This document shows, piece after piece, positions 1-9,835 of a DNA stretch of 64,000 bases. Source of the DNA: Eutreptiella sp. 'Long Island Sound 2002' (taxonomy: Eukaryota; Euglenozoa; Euglenophyceae; Eutreptiales; Eutreptiaceae); assembly GCA_964036045.1 (NCBI GenBank), contig OZ038382.1:81443918-81507917 (forward strand), written 5' to 3'. The position numbers and the translations under genes were made by a program. The first letter of the stretch is position 1; every line of letters starts with the position of its first letter. Under the pieces are notes generated by a model that saw only the letters and a list, made by a program, of their open reading frames with translations, did not search any database and was not told the origin of the DNA.

Positions 1-99
1 AGGTAGTTTAGCGACTCAACAATGTCACCGCTAAACATACCGCAACCCCGGGGATGCAGATTTTTCCACCTAGGGAGCATCATATTGTAGCCAGAACAA

Positions 100-1733
100 T
101 TATGGCGATCGAATGGTAGGACAAATTGTCCCTTTTAGCTTCCTTGCGATGGATTTACAATTGACGGCGTTCGAGTTGAACTCCCAACTTTGCAGCTCCG
201 TAAGTAAAGAAGCCATTTGTACTACCCCATCAATGAGATGGTTTGGAAGCTGCATGGCCTTGCCAATATGACGCCAATTTGCCAACAAGAGGCATGTCTC
301 TTCCCCATCCGCTGAGGCATGGCCCGTGAGACTAATTTTGGTCTTGGCACAATTGAGGCGATCTTGAACATGATTCCTACTGGCCCGTGGGAGGTCCTTA
401 CACTTCTTCATACTAAACTTGGTGAGTTAGTCACCAACCCGAATAACAAGGTGCAATATGCACATAACAACAAATTTGACCCGTTCCTCTATATGCACCA
501 AGGTTTCACTCACACATCCTTTGGCATTGCTACAATCCAGCCCCTTCTTATAACACTTGTATAATTTTTTGTCACTCTTGGGCGAACGCCACCACTTTCA
601 GTCCACCCACATTCCCTTGAGGCCGAGCCACACACCATAAGTATAAATACTCCCAATATGAACGTAGGCTGGAATTCCTAGCACTTTTCGAAGCCATGGG
701 GAGTTACCACCTAACATGACTCGGGCACGACACCATGTTTCACGAACGAGGATCCATCCGGTGGTTATAATACTTTCGATTGCCTCCAAAGTCTTTGAAA
801 AAATTTCACGTAGGGCATCAATGTGGTGCTCACTTGTGAGGGCGACATCAATGGTCCAATTATAAGCTAGGGTCCGCGCCTTTGGACCATGGTTGGCACG
901 CCCCATGGCCACTTGCACCCAAGGACGAGATCCACAAGGAAATCCATCACCCCTAATGATCAAAACATATGGAGGTTCCCCATCCAAAAGAGGGAACGTC
1001 ATTGTATCAAGTATATCATGTTGAGTTGAGATATACTTAAAAACCTCATCAAGATCCCAACAGACACTTACCTTCCCATGATACTGGCTTGGGATTTGGA
1101 TTCGCTTGCTCCCAAGCTCCGGCCAACAAATCTTGAAAGCCTCAAACTATGGAAGGGGGTACTCACAATTTGAGGGGAGGCGCTCCTTCCCATCGTTGCG
1201 AAGCTTGGATACCCAACTGATAAGGTTCTTGTACCTAGAAAGCAAAAGGTATATATTGGCGGTTGCACAAGTGCAACCATGTGCAAACGGTGGAATACAC
1301 TACTTGCACACATGTTTGCACAAAGCGTAACATCGCCATTATGACACTCTTTTCATCAATGTAGTGTTCTAGGGTGTCCTATTGTGCAAGTTAGAGTATG
1401 TAGGTATGCCGAATGGAGGATATGACCACATTGGATGATGTATGACAGTGACATGGCCTTGAAAGTCTGCAAGTGGCCAGTTACACACCACGGAGGGCGG
1501 TTGCACAACGCATCAATAACGCAAAAAGAGACATAGCAATAAACATTACTGTTATTTGGCATTTTAGGCTGCAAAACGACGCGGACAGCGTTGTTAGGTG
1601 TAAAAACCTGCCGAATGGCGTCCTTTGCTTGTTTCCTGTATCGTTTTTGCTTACTGATGCGTTCATTGACGCGGTCCAATAGGGCAGTACCCGGTGGCGT
1701 TGAGGTAAATAGTCTCACAAGGTCATCCTTCAA
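100..1733 (-). pseudogene. Broken minus-strand gene of an unrecognised family
   Basis: Three minus-strand blocks read as pieces of one protein in order 1733-1356, 1002-598 and about 560-100. The middle block (134 aa) has a well-formed sequence with an IRGDGFPCGS motif and RANHGPKARTLAYNW. The last block has a Cys-containing stretch (LYKCYKKGLDCSNAKGC), then VKFVVMCILHLVIRVGD, one stop codon, and about 103 further open residues. The blocks are in different frames and are separated by stops, so the copy looks inactive. I do not recognise the family. The composition is ordinary for a folded protein, unlike the low-complexity frames elsewhere in the window. It could be the coding part of an old transposon. 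Introns could also explain the breaks, but no clear splice sites were seen. Confidence 0.4.
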
Positions 1734-3365
1734 GTCCTCACTGCTAAAACTACGGTAGGTAGTTCTAATGAACTTCAGAATAGCATTTCCTTGCCAAACT
1801 ATTGCAAAGCTGGCAAATGGCTAGTAAATCTCTCGTGAAATTTAAAATGCGGCAGCAACGGCCGCAGATGTGACGACAGCGGGAGCGCAGTTGCACAGGG
1901 ACTGCACAGTACTGTGCAACTGTAGTGGAATTCTGTGCAGCTGGCAACAATTTAGTGCAACTGCGTGCAAACGTCAATTTTCCTGTGCAACTCTACCTGG
2001 GCAGAACGGGTTCCTAGGGAAAGGAGCATACACCCTGATTCGAATATACCCCACGAAAATTTGCATGGTTTCGAATTTTTCTCGAACTCAATTGTACATA
2101 CTTTGAGGCTTTTTGTGCCCATTTTTCACGTTTTGGCAAATATCATCATGTATCCATATGCTACACCCCTCAACCGTCTTTGGAGTGGTGCACCAAACCC
2201 AAGAAGATTTGACTAGCGATGACATACCCTATTTCAAATAGGCTCGAAACAAGTATGCACATGTTTCCAATTCATATGAGTGCATTCACCCTTTTTTTGA
2301 TGATTGTTGCCGTCAAATTTGGCATGTTTTGGGAACATTGGGGGGCCACAGTGACCAAAGTATCATATCAAGGGATCCAATACCCCTATTTTGAGGATGC
2401 TGCTTGCGATGAGAATAGTGGTGAGGCTTGAAAAAATGCAACTGACCCTTGACTTTCAATTTTTCTGGTTAATGTCGCATGCTCTCTCCTTGCCCAACCC
2501 ACCCCCTTTGTATGCTCTTTGTGATCTTTCCGTCAACCAACTACTTGTTCAAGGAGAGGTTTTTTTTATCACCACGGACTGTATATTGAATGCTGACACC
2601 TTGGCCCAAGCTCTGTATGTACATGTGGGAGTGTTGTATGTGCTTGGACCTAACCTCTCCCATTTACCTCCGAGTCTTGCAAGACCTACTGACTGTCACT
2701 ATTCGTTCCCCCTATCTTTGGCGGGTAGGGCCCATCCTCTTCAGATGTGGGAAGCCACACTTAAGTTTGTCTTCATTCATTTACGGGCGCGACCTGGCCT
2801 TTCATGGACGCTGCTCTCCCCAAATCACACGCACACACGCATACTCACATACGCATGTGTTTGCCCCGCATCATCTTCTGGTGAGATGACATTGAACCTT
2901 GAAAGCCCTGTTCCTCTTTGCCTTCTCTGCATATGTCCAGCACCGAGCACAGAGCTTGGTGACTGCACGGCGTGTTCAGGAAAGGCCCACAACCTCCATT
3001 CCTATGGGGACCGGTGCCAGATGGACCATTGCTGGTGCCCCTCTGTCAAAGCTGATCTACTAGCACTTGACGTGTGGCATATGCTGGTTACAGGTGGTTA
3101 TACACCCCTCCTGCATGTGAGCTGTCTGTGGGGCAGCGTCAGTGCATCTGCTGCACTTTGGCCGTGATGCGACGTTGACTGCGAACACATAAAGAGATCA
3201 GTTCTTGAATGTGCATTGCGCTTGTCTGGTTGGCTGTAGTCCTGTATGGCTATAGTTCCATACCAGCCAAGAGAGAGCCATGGCCCATCCTGACGGCCAT
3301 AAAAGATATCAGGTTATGTCAGTTGTTGTCTTTTGGGTTCTGAGGGCCCGGTAGGAGTGTACGAG
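1734..3365. other. No recognisable gene
   Basis: Short open frames occur on both strands, and the longest (2391-3167, plus) starts from TTG and has no recognisable domain. Repeated 'tgtgcaact/gttgcac' words are scattered over about 1260-1990. I see no other structure here. Confidence 0.5.
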
Positions 3366-3890
3366 CTAGGGAACCCACTGCACGTCCCCCCTGAGCAGTA
3401 CCCCCCCCGCGCGCACGACGTGCGGTGAATTTTTTTTCCTTAAGCGGGTAGCGCCGCACCACCCCCCCGCAAAGACGGCCCAGGCTACGGTCCTGGGGGC
3501 AGGAGGTGTGCCGGAATGTGCTGTGGTGAGTCCTATGGGAGGATCCAGCTTGCAGGTGAACAAGACCCCCCCACCTGAACCTTTCTTGGTGTGCCGTTGA
3601 GAGGAGAGTGAGTCTTGTGGCCGGTACCCCCCCCGGCGATGGTATGTAACTGAAGGTAGTACTACTGTGCGAGCTCTGTTTTCTGCCAGGTTCATTTTGG
3701 TTGCCGGCGGGTAGTCAAGTCCGACTACAAGGGCAATGGAGGTAGGGTTGAGTTCGGCCCAAATGTGTGACCTGCTGCAGATATCCTGCCAGGAAAAGGC
3801 CACGTGGTGTTTAGCTTCCACGGGCCCATAACACCCCATATATTCAGGTGCAGTGGGCGTTAAGACTTTGAAGGTGTACTTTGGCAGCAC
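3366..3890 (-). pseudogene. Possible retroelement aspartic protease fragment
   Basis: A 174-aa minus-strand open frame. Residues around IALVVGLDYPPATKMNL followed by ENRARTVVLPS resemble the C-terminal hydrophobic-G-x-D-hydrophobic signature of retropepsins, which lies downstream of the catalytic D-[ST]-G loop. No catalytic D-[ST]-G and no adjoining reverse transcriptase are visible, and the C-terminal third is low quality. I read it as a fragment of an old Ty3/gypsy-type polyprotein. The assignment rests on a short motif and could be wrong. Confidence 0.3.
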
Positions 3891-5245
3891 TAGGACGGTG
3901 TGTAAGGAGGATACACCTGCACGTTGTGTTGCTGACTTTTGGTCTTTGCATTTGTGGTGTTCGTGATGCCTGGAGTGCTCAACTAATGTCTAAATGGAGT
4001 CCTGGGGTCCCAAATTCGGTGACTGCTTGCTTTTATGCTTGACTGCTAACTGCATATTTCTCTTTATGTCTGAATTTCCACCCTGTAAGGAATCACGTGG
4101 TGCCGAGGCACTTGAGGTCTGAACCCCCCCGACCACACCCACAACCACACTCACAAAGGGACACACAAACCCCCCCTGTATCGCTGTTTGTGGTCAGCTG
4201 CTTGTACATGGTTCTCATTTGAGCCCAAAATTACCCTTTTCTGGCCAGTTGCGGGCGCAACATAAATACTGATCGGTTGTGAGCACACTGAGTTTTAATT
4301 TTCCAATTCTGATATCCGTGGGTCGAGATTGTGAATTTCCTCAATTTCAGACCCGTACGATTCTCTTGGTGCTTTTGGTTTGTTGTGACATGCTGATTTT
4401 TCGGGTCACACATGGTAGACGTCTAACACACACAAAGCTTTGTTGCTGTAGGGCTGCTCGTGTTGTATAGTACTCAAATGTATCGCTTTCGTATTAGTAA
4501 AACACTGAGTATCTATTTAGTGTGCTCTCGTTTGTATGTTTACTTATCTATTCGATAGATAAGTATAAGACGACATTATGTAAGGTTTGTTGTTTTGATG
4601 TTATGTGAGACTCTATGTGAGAGCACTTCATCAGGGATCAAGACCGAATTTGGAAAGTGTCCTTGCTTGCCTTTGCAATTGTGCTTCTACTTTGATTGAG
4701 GTTCTTGGTGTCCATCCATGTACCACGCTAAAGAATAGACATACTTGGTCTTTACCAAGTTAGAATTTTTTGATTTTGAGTTCAAAGTTTTGGCAAGATC
4801 ATTGCGAGGAAGCCATTTGAATTGACCAGCAAAGGATGAGCCTTGCGCACGGTCACAATGATCTTCAGGCCTCACCCATATCTTGTAGAGGGTCGCACAG
4901 CGACATGCGTCGCCTCCAGCTTTTCTCCTAAATGAACGCAATGCAGCCGTTGTGAAAATCTATGACACCACCAAACCTCAGTACCACTCGCTACGATTGA
5001 AGACTTTGGATTCAACAACAAGCAACTCAGACCCACACTTGCCGCTGCTCTTCAAGCAGCGACCCTACATCTAAAAAAACTTCACCCAGCCTGGTCCTGG
5101 ATCTCCTAGCAACAGTGTCAGTTTTGTAGTTGAAATGTAGGAGGACACCGTATTAGATCATTGAATTGGAACCGGACTGGATTACCTGCTTGATATAGTG
5201 CAATGCTTCACTGTTAACGGTTTGAGTGCTAGGCCTGGGAGCAAG
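3891..5245. other. No recognisable gene
   Basis: Flanking DNA between the protease-like fragment and the DIRS element. It holds only short frames, with an AT-rich patch around 4480-4620. Nothing further can be supported. Confidence 0.5.
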
Positions 5246-5259
5246 GAGCTGGCTCAGCT

Positions 5260-5594
5260 AGCACTACACAATCCCCATATATGGGCCAACTCCTTAAAAC
5301 CGGTTTGTTTTCTCTGTTTTCTGCTCATTTGGTGCCCTTTGCTACCTTTCATTGAAACGGGCACCCTCAAAATATACACAAAAATGGTATTATACATGAA
5401 AAATGAACTTTTGACCTCAATACCCCCCATGGGGTTTGAACCCACACTCTACCAACCTTAGAGTTGTGTTTTTCCTCTAAGCTACGACCTGTCGTCGACG
5501 ATCTCAGAGAAAACCGTAGTATAATAAAAAATTTGGAAAATCAGTACTCCTTACATGCTCCAACCACTATTAACCTCCCATGCTCTTAAAACCG
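5260..5594 (-). repeat. DIRS left inverted terminal repeat
   Basis: This is the reverse complement of 9836-10170, aligned without gaps (paired coordinates sum to 15,430). The only differences I see are a short mismatch cluster at 5272-5276. The extreme left end (5246-5259) lies outside the shared repeat and is represented only in the ICR. Confidence 0.9.
5432..5484 (-). promoter_or_regulatory. tRNA-like A/B-box motif in left terminal repeat
   Basis: Mirror copy of the motif at 9946-9998. The B-box-like element is at 5432-5442 and the A-box-like element at 5474-5484, read on the minus strand. Function is inferred from consensus matches only. Confidence 0.35.
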
Positions 5595-5694
5595 GTCACG
5601 CGCTCACTGAGTTGTTCAACTAGTGATTTGCTGTACCCAGAGCTTTGATTTCTGATGCAATCCAAAATGTTTTAAGGATATAAATTTTAACAAA

Positions 5695-6681
5695 ATGACA
5701 GAAGAAAATGAGACACTGGATTTTCACGAGTTCGTGCTGAAATTGCCGGATTCGGCGTGGAACCTGAGTTCTGAGTCGTTGGAACATGCAGCACAGTTGG
5801 CAAAGGAAGGCGCAATGAGTGGTCTCAGTCCTTGGCAGGCAGCGTCACTGTATTCCAAACTTACAGGAAAGAAAACACTGGCCACTGTCAAAGACACGAT
5901 GGCCTTGGTTCGTGATGCCTTACTCACCTTAAAGGGCGACGACATTGGCAGAACAGGAACGTCGTCGCATCGCGAAGACGTCTTCTTGGCATGCGAAACT
6001 TTGAGTGGTCCCAAGGACCACGCTGGCCCCGCGTCGGACAAGGAGTCCACGTTCGTGTGGCGCGATGAGGTTCTGTCGCTTCCTTCACGCTTGTCTGCAC
6101 TCCTGGAAGAGCGAAAGGTTTTGCAAGACGAGTTTCGCAGAAAAAAGATGTTGAAGCACTTGCCAGTGTTCGACGAGTTCCATAGGGCAGCTGTTAATAA
6201 CGCGCCAACGCACAAACATCCAGCGGACGCAGAGAAGCGTCGTTGGGAACAACAGGTAAAAGACGCCATGCGAGTCCTGGGAGTAGTCTTAACACGCGAA
6301 GATGACACAACGGTAGCTCCGGAAGCACCTGTTTCATTGGTACTATGTGAACATTTGTTTGCAATGTTGGGTGCGTTGGACTACAGCATCCAAAGCTCCC
6401 GGCGAGTGGCAGTAGATAAACGGTTTGAACAACCTGCGATTGCACCAGAGTTACTCTCGAAGGATGACATGTCACTACTTCAGTCGCGCAACAAATTACA
6501 AAAAGACCTGAGAGGCACGCGTTTCTCCCCTTACTCGCATCGTAGTTCTTTCCGTTCGTTTTCAACACGAGGTCGTTTTGATCCACGGAGATCTGGCAAA
6601 GGAGGCAAAGGCAAAGGTAAGGGTTTCACCCAAAGATTTGTGCCACGTAACGACAGGTTAGATGAACGACCACAGCAGTAG
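5695..6681 (+). CDS. DIRS ORF1, Gag-like protein
   Basis: 328 aa starting at ATG, 100 bp inside the left terminal repeat. The N-terminal two-thirds are soluble and mostly helical-looking. The C-terminus (about 285-320) is strongly basic and rich in Arg, Gly and Lys (RSGKGGKGKGKGF), as expected for nucleic-acid binding. No CCHC knuckle is present, as in DIRS Gag proteins generally. Its position, first in the element and overlapping the RT frame by 20 nt (ATG at 6662, stop ending 6681), supports a structural role in packaging element RNA. There is no sequence signature beyond the basic tail, so the call rests on context. Confidence 0.8.
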   Translation: MTEENETLDFHEFVLKLPDSAWNLSSESLEHAAQLAKEGAMSGLSPWQAASLYSKLTGKKTLATVKDTMALVRDALLTLKGDDIGRTGTSSHREDVFLACETLSGPKDHAGPASDKESTFVWRDEVLSLPSRLSALLEERKVLQDEFRRKKMLKHLPVFDEFHRAAVNNAPTHKHPADAEKRRWEQQVKDAMRVLGVVLTREDDTTVAPEAPVSLVLCEHLFAMLGALDYSIQSSRRVAVDKRFEQPAIAPELLSKDDMSLLQSRNKLQKDLRGTRFSPYSHRSSFRSFSTRGRFDPRRSGKGGKGKGKGFTQRFVPRNDRLDERPQQ

Positions 6682-8695
6682 CTTGACTGTAGAGGATTTA
6701 TTGGCACCAGCCGTGTGCGTGCCACCGCCGATCCATCCCCACCTGCCACTCTATTTGCGCTGTCGTGCACAATTGCATGAATGGGAAACGTTGAAGGACA
6801 CATACGCGGCGTCAGTGATTCGCAATGGGCTGCAGCTTGATTGGGTTGACGGTTTTGATCCGGATCGACCAACCGACGACTTCCGTCCTCGTTCTTCCCA
6901 CGCAGAGGTAACCGACCCTGAATTGGTAAAACACGTTTTGGATGCAGTGCAACAGGGTTGCATGGAATGCGTCGAGCGCAAAGACATTAAGTGTTGTGCA
7001 AGTATGTTCGCAGTGGACAAAGCGTCAGACGAGGCACATCCTGAGGGAGGCCGTCGACCTATCACCAATTTGAAGAACGTGAACCAGTTTGTACAGACCA
7101 CCTATTTTCGTTTGGTCACTCTGTGGGGCATTTTACCGTTCTTGAGACCCGGTCAGTATGCTTGCAAAATTGACCTGAAAAGTGCTTATTTTCACATGGG
7201 TATCCATCCGCGGGATCGACCTTATTTGGGGGTCTACGTCGACGGTGAATTTTACAGGTGGTGCGTTTTGCCGTTTGGTTTAAACGTTGCACCACGGGAA
7301 TGGCAACGCCTCATGCAACCAATTTTAAATACCGTGCGTGAACGCGGAGCACTCGTTTGGGTCTACTTGGACGATTGGCTCATCATTGGCAATACTTACC
7401 GTGAATGTCTGGAACACACACGTTTTTTGGTACAACTTTTGCATCGGTTGGGTATATTGGTAAATGTCCCAAAATCATGTTTGGAGCCGTCGCAAGAAAT
7501 TATAATGCTTGGTTTTATGCTGAACTTCAGGGAAGGATTCGTCGCGGTACCTCCAAAGCGCCTACAAGCAATTTTTCGGGACGTGAACAGACTGGCACAC
7601 AGTCACACACCATCAGTGAGGCGATGCGCCTCCGTTCTTGGAAGAATCCGTTCCTTGTTGTTCGCCATGCCCCATATCCGACTCCTCAGCGACGCCCTGG
7701 CGGTGCACGTGGCGGTGGCAGTCCAGGCTGGCTGGGAGGCAGACGTGGCGCTCCCGGAGCGCGTGTCACGTCAGTTGATGGATCTGGCGGACGAGTTACA
7801 CCAGTGGAAGGGACGCACCTTCGTAGTTTCCATGGGTCACGTCAGGGACATGTACTCGGACGCGTCGGATCTGGCGTGGGGCGGAGTCCTTCAAGGGAAT
7901 GCCCAAGCAGCGTTCGGTTGGTTCCTGAATCGAGAGGAACACATAAACGTCAAAGAGTTCAGGGGAGCCCTACTGACGATTCAAGCGTATGCGCTGAGGG
8001 ACACCACGCTGCGATTTTTCACCGACTCAATGGTCCTTTACTGGTATCTCCGCAAGTGGGGAGGTCGCAAGCCGCGGTTCAACGCATTGATTCTCCAACT
8101 GTGGAATTTTACACAAGCCAATCGCATCGAGATTCAACCGTTTTACGTGCACACCTCGGTAAATCCGGCGGACATTTGGTCTCGGCTTCGTTGGACGCCG
8201 TCGGAGGCTACCTTCCCGTCGGACGTGTTGACTTGGATCCTGGAGGAGTTCAAAAGTTGGATTCAGCCGGAAATCGATTGGATGTCAAGGAGTTCCAATG
8301 CGGTGTGCAGCAAGTTCGTCAGTCCGTGTCCTCAGCCGGGGGCTTACGCCATCGATGTCTTCTCCCAGAATCTAACTTTACTTTCACCGGGGTGGGTCTT
8401 CCCGCCGTTCAAGCACATACCTCAGTTGGTCAACCAAGTGTTGGAGTCACCAGGGGTGGAGGTTCTCATGGCTCTGCCGTACAGGCCGCGCGAAGTTTGG
8501 TGGAACCTATTGATGAAACACGTGAAGTTCGCAGTGAACACGTCGGAGTTCCGGTTGCAAATGCCAGACGGCACAGAGACACAACCACGTTTCGTGTTGA
8601 CCTTGGCGTATGTTTGCGTGAATACTATCAATTGCGAGGAGCTACCAACGAAGAGGCGACGCTCATCATCAATGAAATCGGGAAGGACACCTTGA
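6662..8695 (+). CDS. DIRS reverse transcriptase / RNase H / methyltransferase-like protein
   Basis: 677 aa. The RT palm motifs are intact: IDLKSAYFHMGIH (Asp about residue 171) and YLDDW (Asp pair about 237-238), preceded by RRPITNLKNVN and followed by LGFML. RNase H follows with its acidic set: YSDAS (about 400), VKEF (about 432), FTDSM and NPADIWSR. Residues about 562-625 form a methyltransferase-like module: AIDVFSQN, GWVFPPFKHIPQLVNQVL and LPYRPREVWWNLL. This matches the position of the Dam-like domain described in DIRS elements. The protein should copy element RNA into the circular DNA intermediate. It starts 20 nt upstream of the ORF1 stop, so re-initiation is plausible. No internal stops or missing catalytic residues were seen. 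Confidence 0.93.
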   Translation: MNDHSSSLTVEDLLAPAVCVPPPIHPHLPLYLRCRAQLHEWETLKDTYAASVIRNGLQLDWVDGFDPDRPTDDFRPRSSHAEVTDPELVKHVLDAVQQGCMECVERKDIKCCASMFAVDKASDEAHPEGGRRPITNLKNVNQFVQTTYFRLVTLWGILPFLRPGQYACKIDLKSAYFHMGIHPRDRPYLGVYVDGEFYRWCVLPFGLNVAPREWQRLMQPILNTVRERGALVWVYLDDWLIIGNTYRECLEHTRFLVQLLHRLGILVNVPKSCLEPSQEIIMLGFMLNFREGFVAVPPKRLQAIFRDVNRLAHSHTPSVRRCASVLGRIRSLLFAMPHIRLLSDALAVHVAVAVQAGWEADVALPERVSRQLMDLADELHQWKGRTFVVSMGHVRDMYSDASDLAWGGVLQGNAQAAFGWFLNREEHINVKEFRGALLTIQAYALRDTTLRFFTDSMVLYWYLRKWGGRKPRFNALILQLWNFTQANRIEIQPFYVHTSVNPADIWSRLRWTPSEATFPSDVLTWILEEFKSWIQPEIDWMSRSSNAVCSKFVSPCPQPGAYAIDVFSQNLTLLSPGWVFPPFKHIPQLVNQVLESPGVEVLMALPYRPREVWWNLLMKHVKFAVNTSEFRLQMPDGTETQPRFVLTLAYVCVNTINCEELPTKRRRSSSMKSGRTP

Positions 8696-9603
8696 AACGT
8701 TACAATTCTGCGTGGCACATGTTTGGTACGTTCTTGTTACAAGACGCGGCGCTTGCTCCACTGTTAAAGGTGGAGCGCTTTGGTCAAATCCCACTGATGA
8801 CGGTGGCGGTGCAACTTTTAAAGTTTTCACGCACGCATTCTTTAAGTGCTGGGCGTATGGCGTATTCAGCAGTGTGTTTATTCCCGTGCTTTTCGCAACT
8901 ACGTTTCGAGGGTATGCTACGCAACTTGAAACGTGACTGGTTCGTCAGTGTTCCTCATTATCATCGTTTCTATGATGTACGGCGTCTTATACAAGTCATG
9001 CATCAGCAACCTGTGGAGACGGAAGCTCAGCTGCGCTTGCAAGCCATTTTGTCCTTGAGATTCTTTGCCTTGTTCCGAGGCGTTGATCTGGCGCGATCAC
9101 GTAGGGATATCCAACGCGCTGCTCAGCCTTGGTTCATTTCTGCTAAGCGCAAAGGGAGGAGATACTATGCACGTTATCCTATTCACAATGTTACGCCACC
9201 GTCAATTGATCCGCAGCGCTGCTTAGCGCGTTATTTGGAAGCTACTGGTGATTACGAGGGTTCTGAGATTTTTGTGTCCCTACGAAAGCCACGGAAGCCT
9301 TTATCGTCTGATACCATTAACGGTCTCACTACTCGCTGGTTAAGGAAACACCTACTGGAATTGGGGGAACTGGAGACGGATTCGTTTTCCGCGCATTCTA
9401 CACGAGGAGCAGCAGCAACTGCACTAATCTATCTTGGCGTGGATCCGCATGTGGTAGCGGCATTGGGTGATTGGTCCTGTTACGATACATTCAGGAAGTT
9501 TTACGACAGGACCAGAGCTCTGTTGCGCATCACGCAAGTTCTGGTCCCTCCTGATCTGGCGACTGGGGAAGCGGCGCGCGCTTCGCGCCTGGCGATTCAT
9601 TAA
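7405..9603 (+). CDS. DIRS tyrosine recombinase
   Basis: The frame is open for 732 aa from an ATG at 7405, but the first two-thirds overlap the RT/RNase H frame and read as Arg/Gly/Ser-rich shadow sequence. The recombinase begins near 8590 (LREYYQLRGATNEEATL). Catalytic residues of the tyrosine recombinase family are visible: Arg at 9076 (LFRGVDL), a Lys-rich beta-hairpin near 9143 (KRKGRRYY), His at 9394 and Arg at 9403 (HSTRG), Trp at 9472 in the second-His position (GDW), and nucleophile Tyr at 9502 (KFY). The enzyme should insert the circular DNA copy through the GAG-containing junction. No ATG lies between the end of the shadow and WHMFGTF at about 8717, so expression probably needs a -1 shift from the RT frame or internal initiation. 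Confidence 0.88.
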   Translation: MSGTHTFFGTTFASVGYIGKCPKIMFGAVARNYNAWFYAELQGRIRRGTSKAPTSNFSGREQTGTQSHTISEAMRLRSWKNPFLVVRHAPYPTPQRRPGGARGGGSPGWLGGRRGAPGARVTSVDGSGGRVTPVEGTHLRSFHGSRQGHVLGRVGSGVGRSPSRECPSSVRLVPESRGTHKRQRVQGSPTDDSSVCAEGHHAAIFHRLNGPLLVSPQVGRSQAAVQRIDSPTVEFYTSQSHRDSTVLRAHLGKSGGHLVSASLDAVGGYLPVGRVDLDPGGVQKLDSAGNRLDVKEFQCGVQQVRQSVSSAGGLRHRCLLPESNFTFTGVGLPAVQAHTSVGQPSVGVTRGGGSHGSAVQAARSLVEPIDETREVRSEHVGVPVANARRHRDTTTFRVDLGVCLREYYQLRGATNEEATLIINEIGKDTLKRYNSAWHMFGTFLLQDAALAPLLKVERFGQIPLMTVAVQLLKFSRTHSLSAGRMAYSAVCLFPCFSQLRFEGMLRNLKRDWFVSVPHYHRFYDVRRLIQVMHQQPVETEAQLRLQAILSLRFFALFRGVDLARSRRDIQRAAQPWFISAKRKGRRYYARYPIHNVTPPSIDPQRCLARYLEATGDYEGSEIFVSLRKPRKPLSSDTINGLTTRWLRKHLLELGELETDSFSAHSTRGAAATALIYLGVDPHVVAALGDWSCYDTFRKFYDRTRALLRITQVLVPPDLATGEAARASRLAIH

Positions 9604-9652
9604 TTCTTATATAAGGGTTCAGTTCACGGGAGCTCAGTTCTTCCGTTCTGTT

Positions 9653-9764
9653 GCCCATATATGGGGATTGTGTAGTGCTAGCTGAGCCAGCTCGGATTTA
9701 CCCGAATAGGTGAGGAGGAAAGAAGAGATGGCGAAGCAATAGCACTACACAAGACACATATATG
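9653..9764. repeat. DIRS internal complementary region (ICR)
   Basis: 9653-9693 is the exact reverse complement of the left end (5246-5286), and 9691-9764 of the right end (10147-10220). Together they form a template spanning both element ends. In the DIRS-1 model this region completes the termini and circularises the cDNA. It lies between the recombinase stop and the right terminal repeat, its usual place. Confidence 0.93.
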
Positions 9765-9835
9765 CCCACCCTGTCCCTCCCTTAAGTTCTTCGCTCACCG
9801 TGAAAAGCAGTTGACACTTGGGTCTTCGGTTGCCA

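Noticed and set aside
2391-3167. 258-aa plus-strand frame
   Set aside because: Starts from TTG, with no domain, no repeat and no neighbour that supports a gene.
5254-5445. Small protein gene in the DIRS terminal repeats (also at 9985-10329)
   Set aside because: The same short frame appears in both inverted copies because the DNA is repeated. It has no domain and the terminal repeats are non-coding in this order.
7405-8589. N-terminal 395 residues of the recombinase frame as a real domain
   Set aside because: It lies out of frame over conserved RT and RNase H sequence and is Arg/Gly/Ser-rich without motifs.
8590-9603. Phage or bacterial integrase
   Set aside because: The recombinase sits in an element with DIRS-type RT, RNase H, inverted repeats and an ICR, so it is the DIRS enzyme rather than a prokaryotic insertion.
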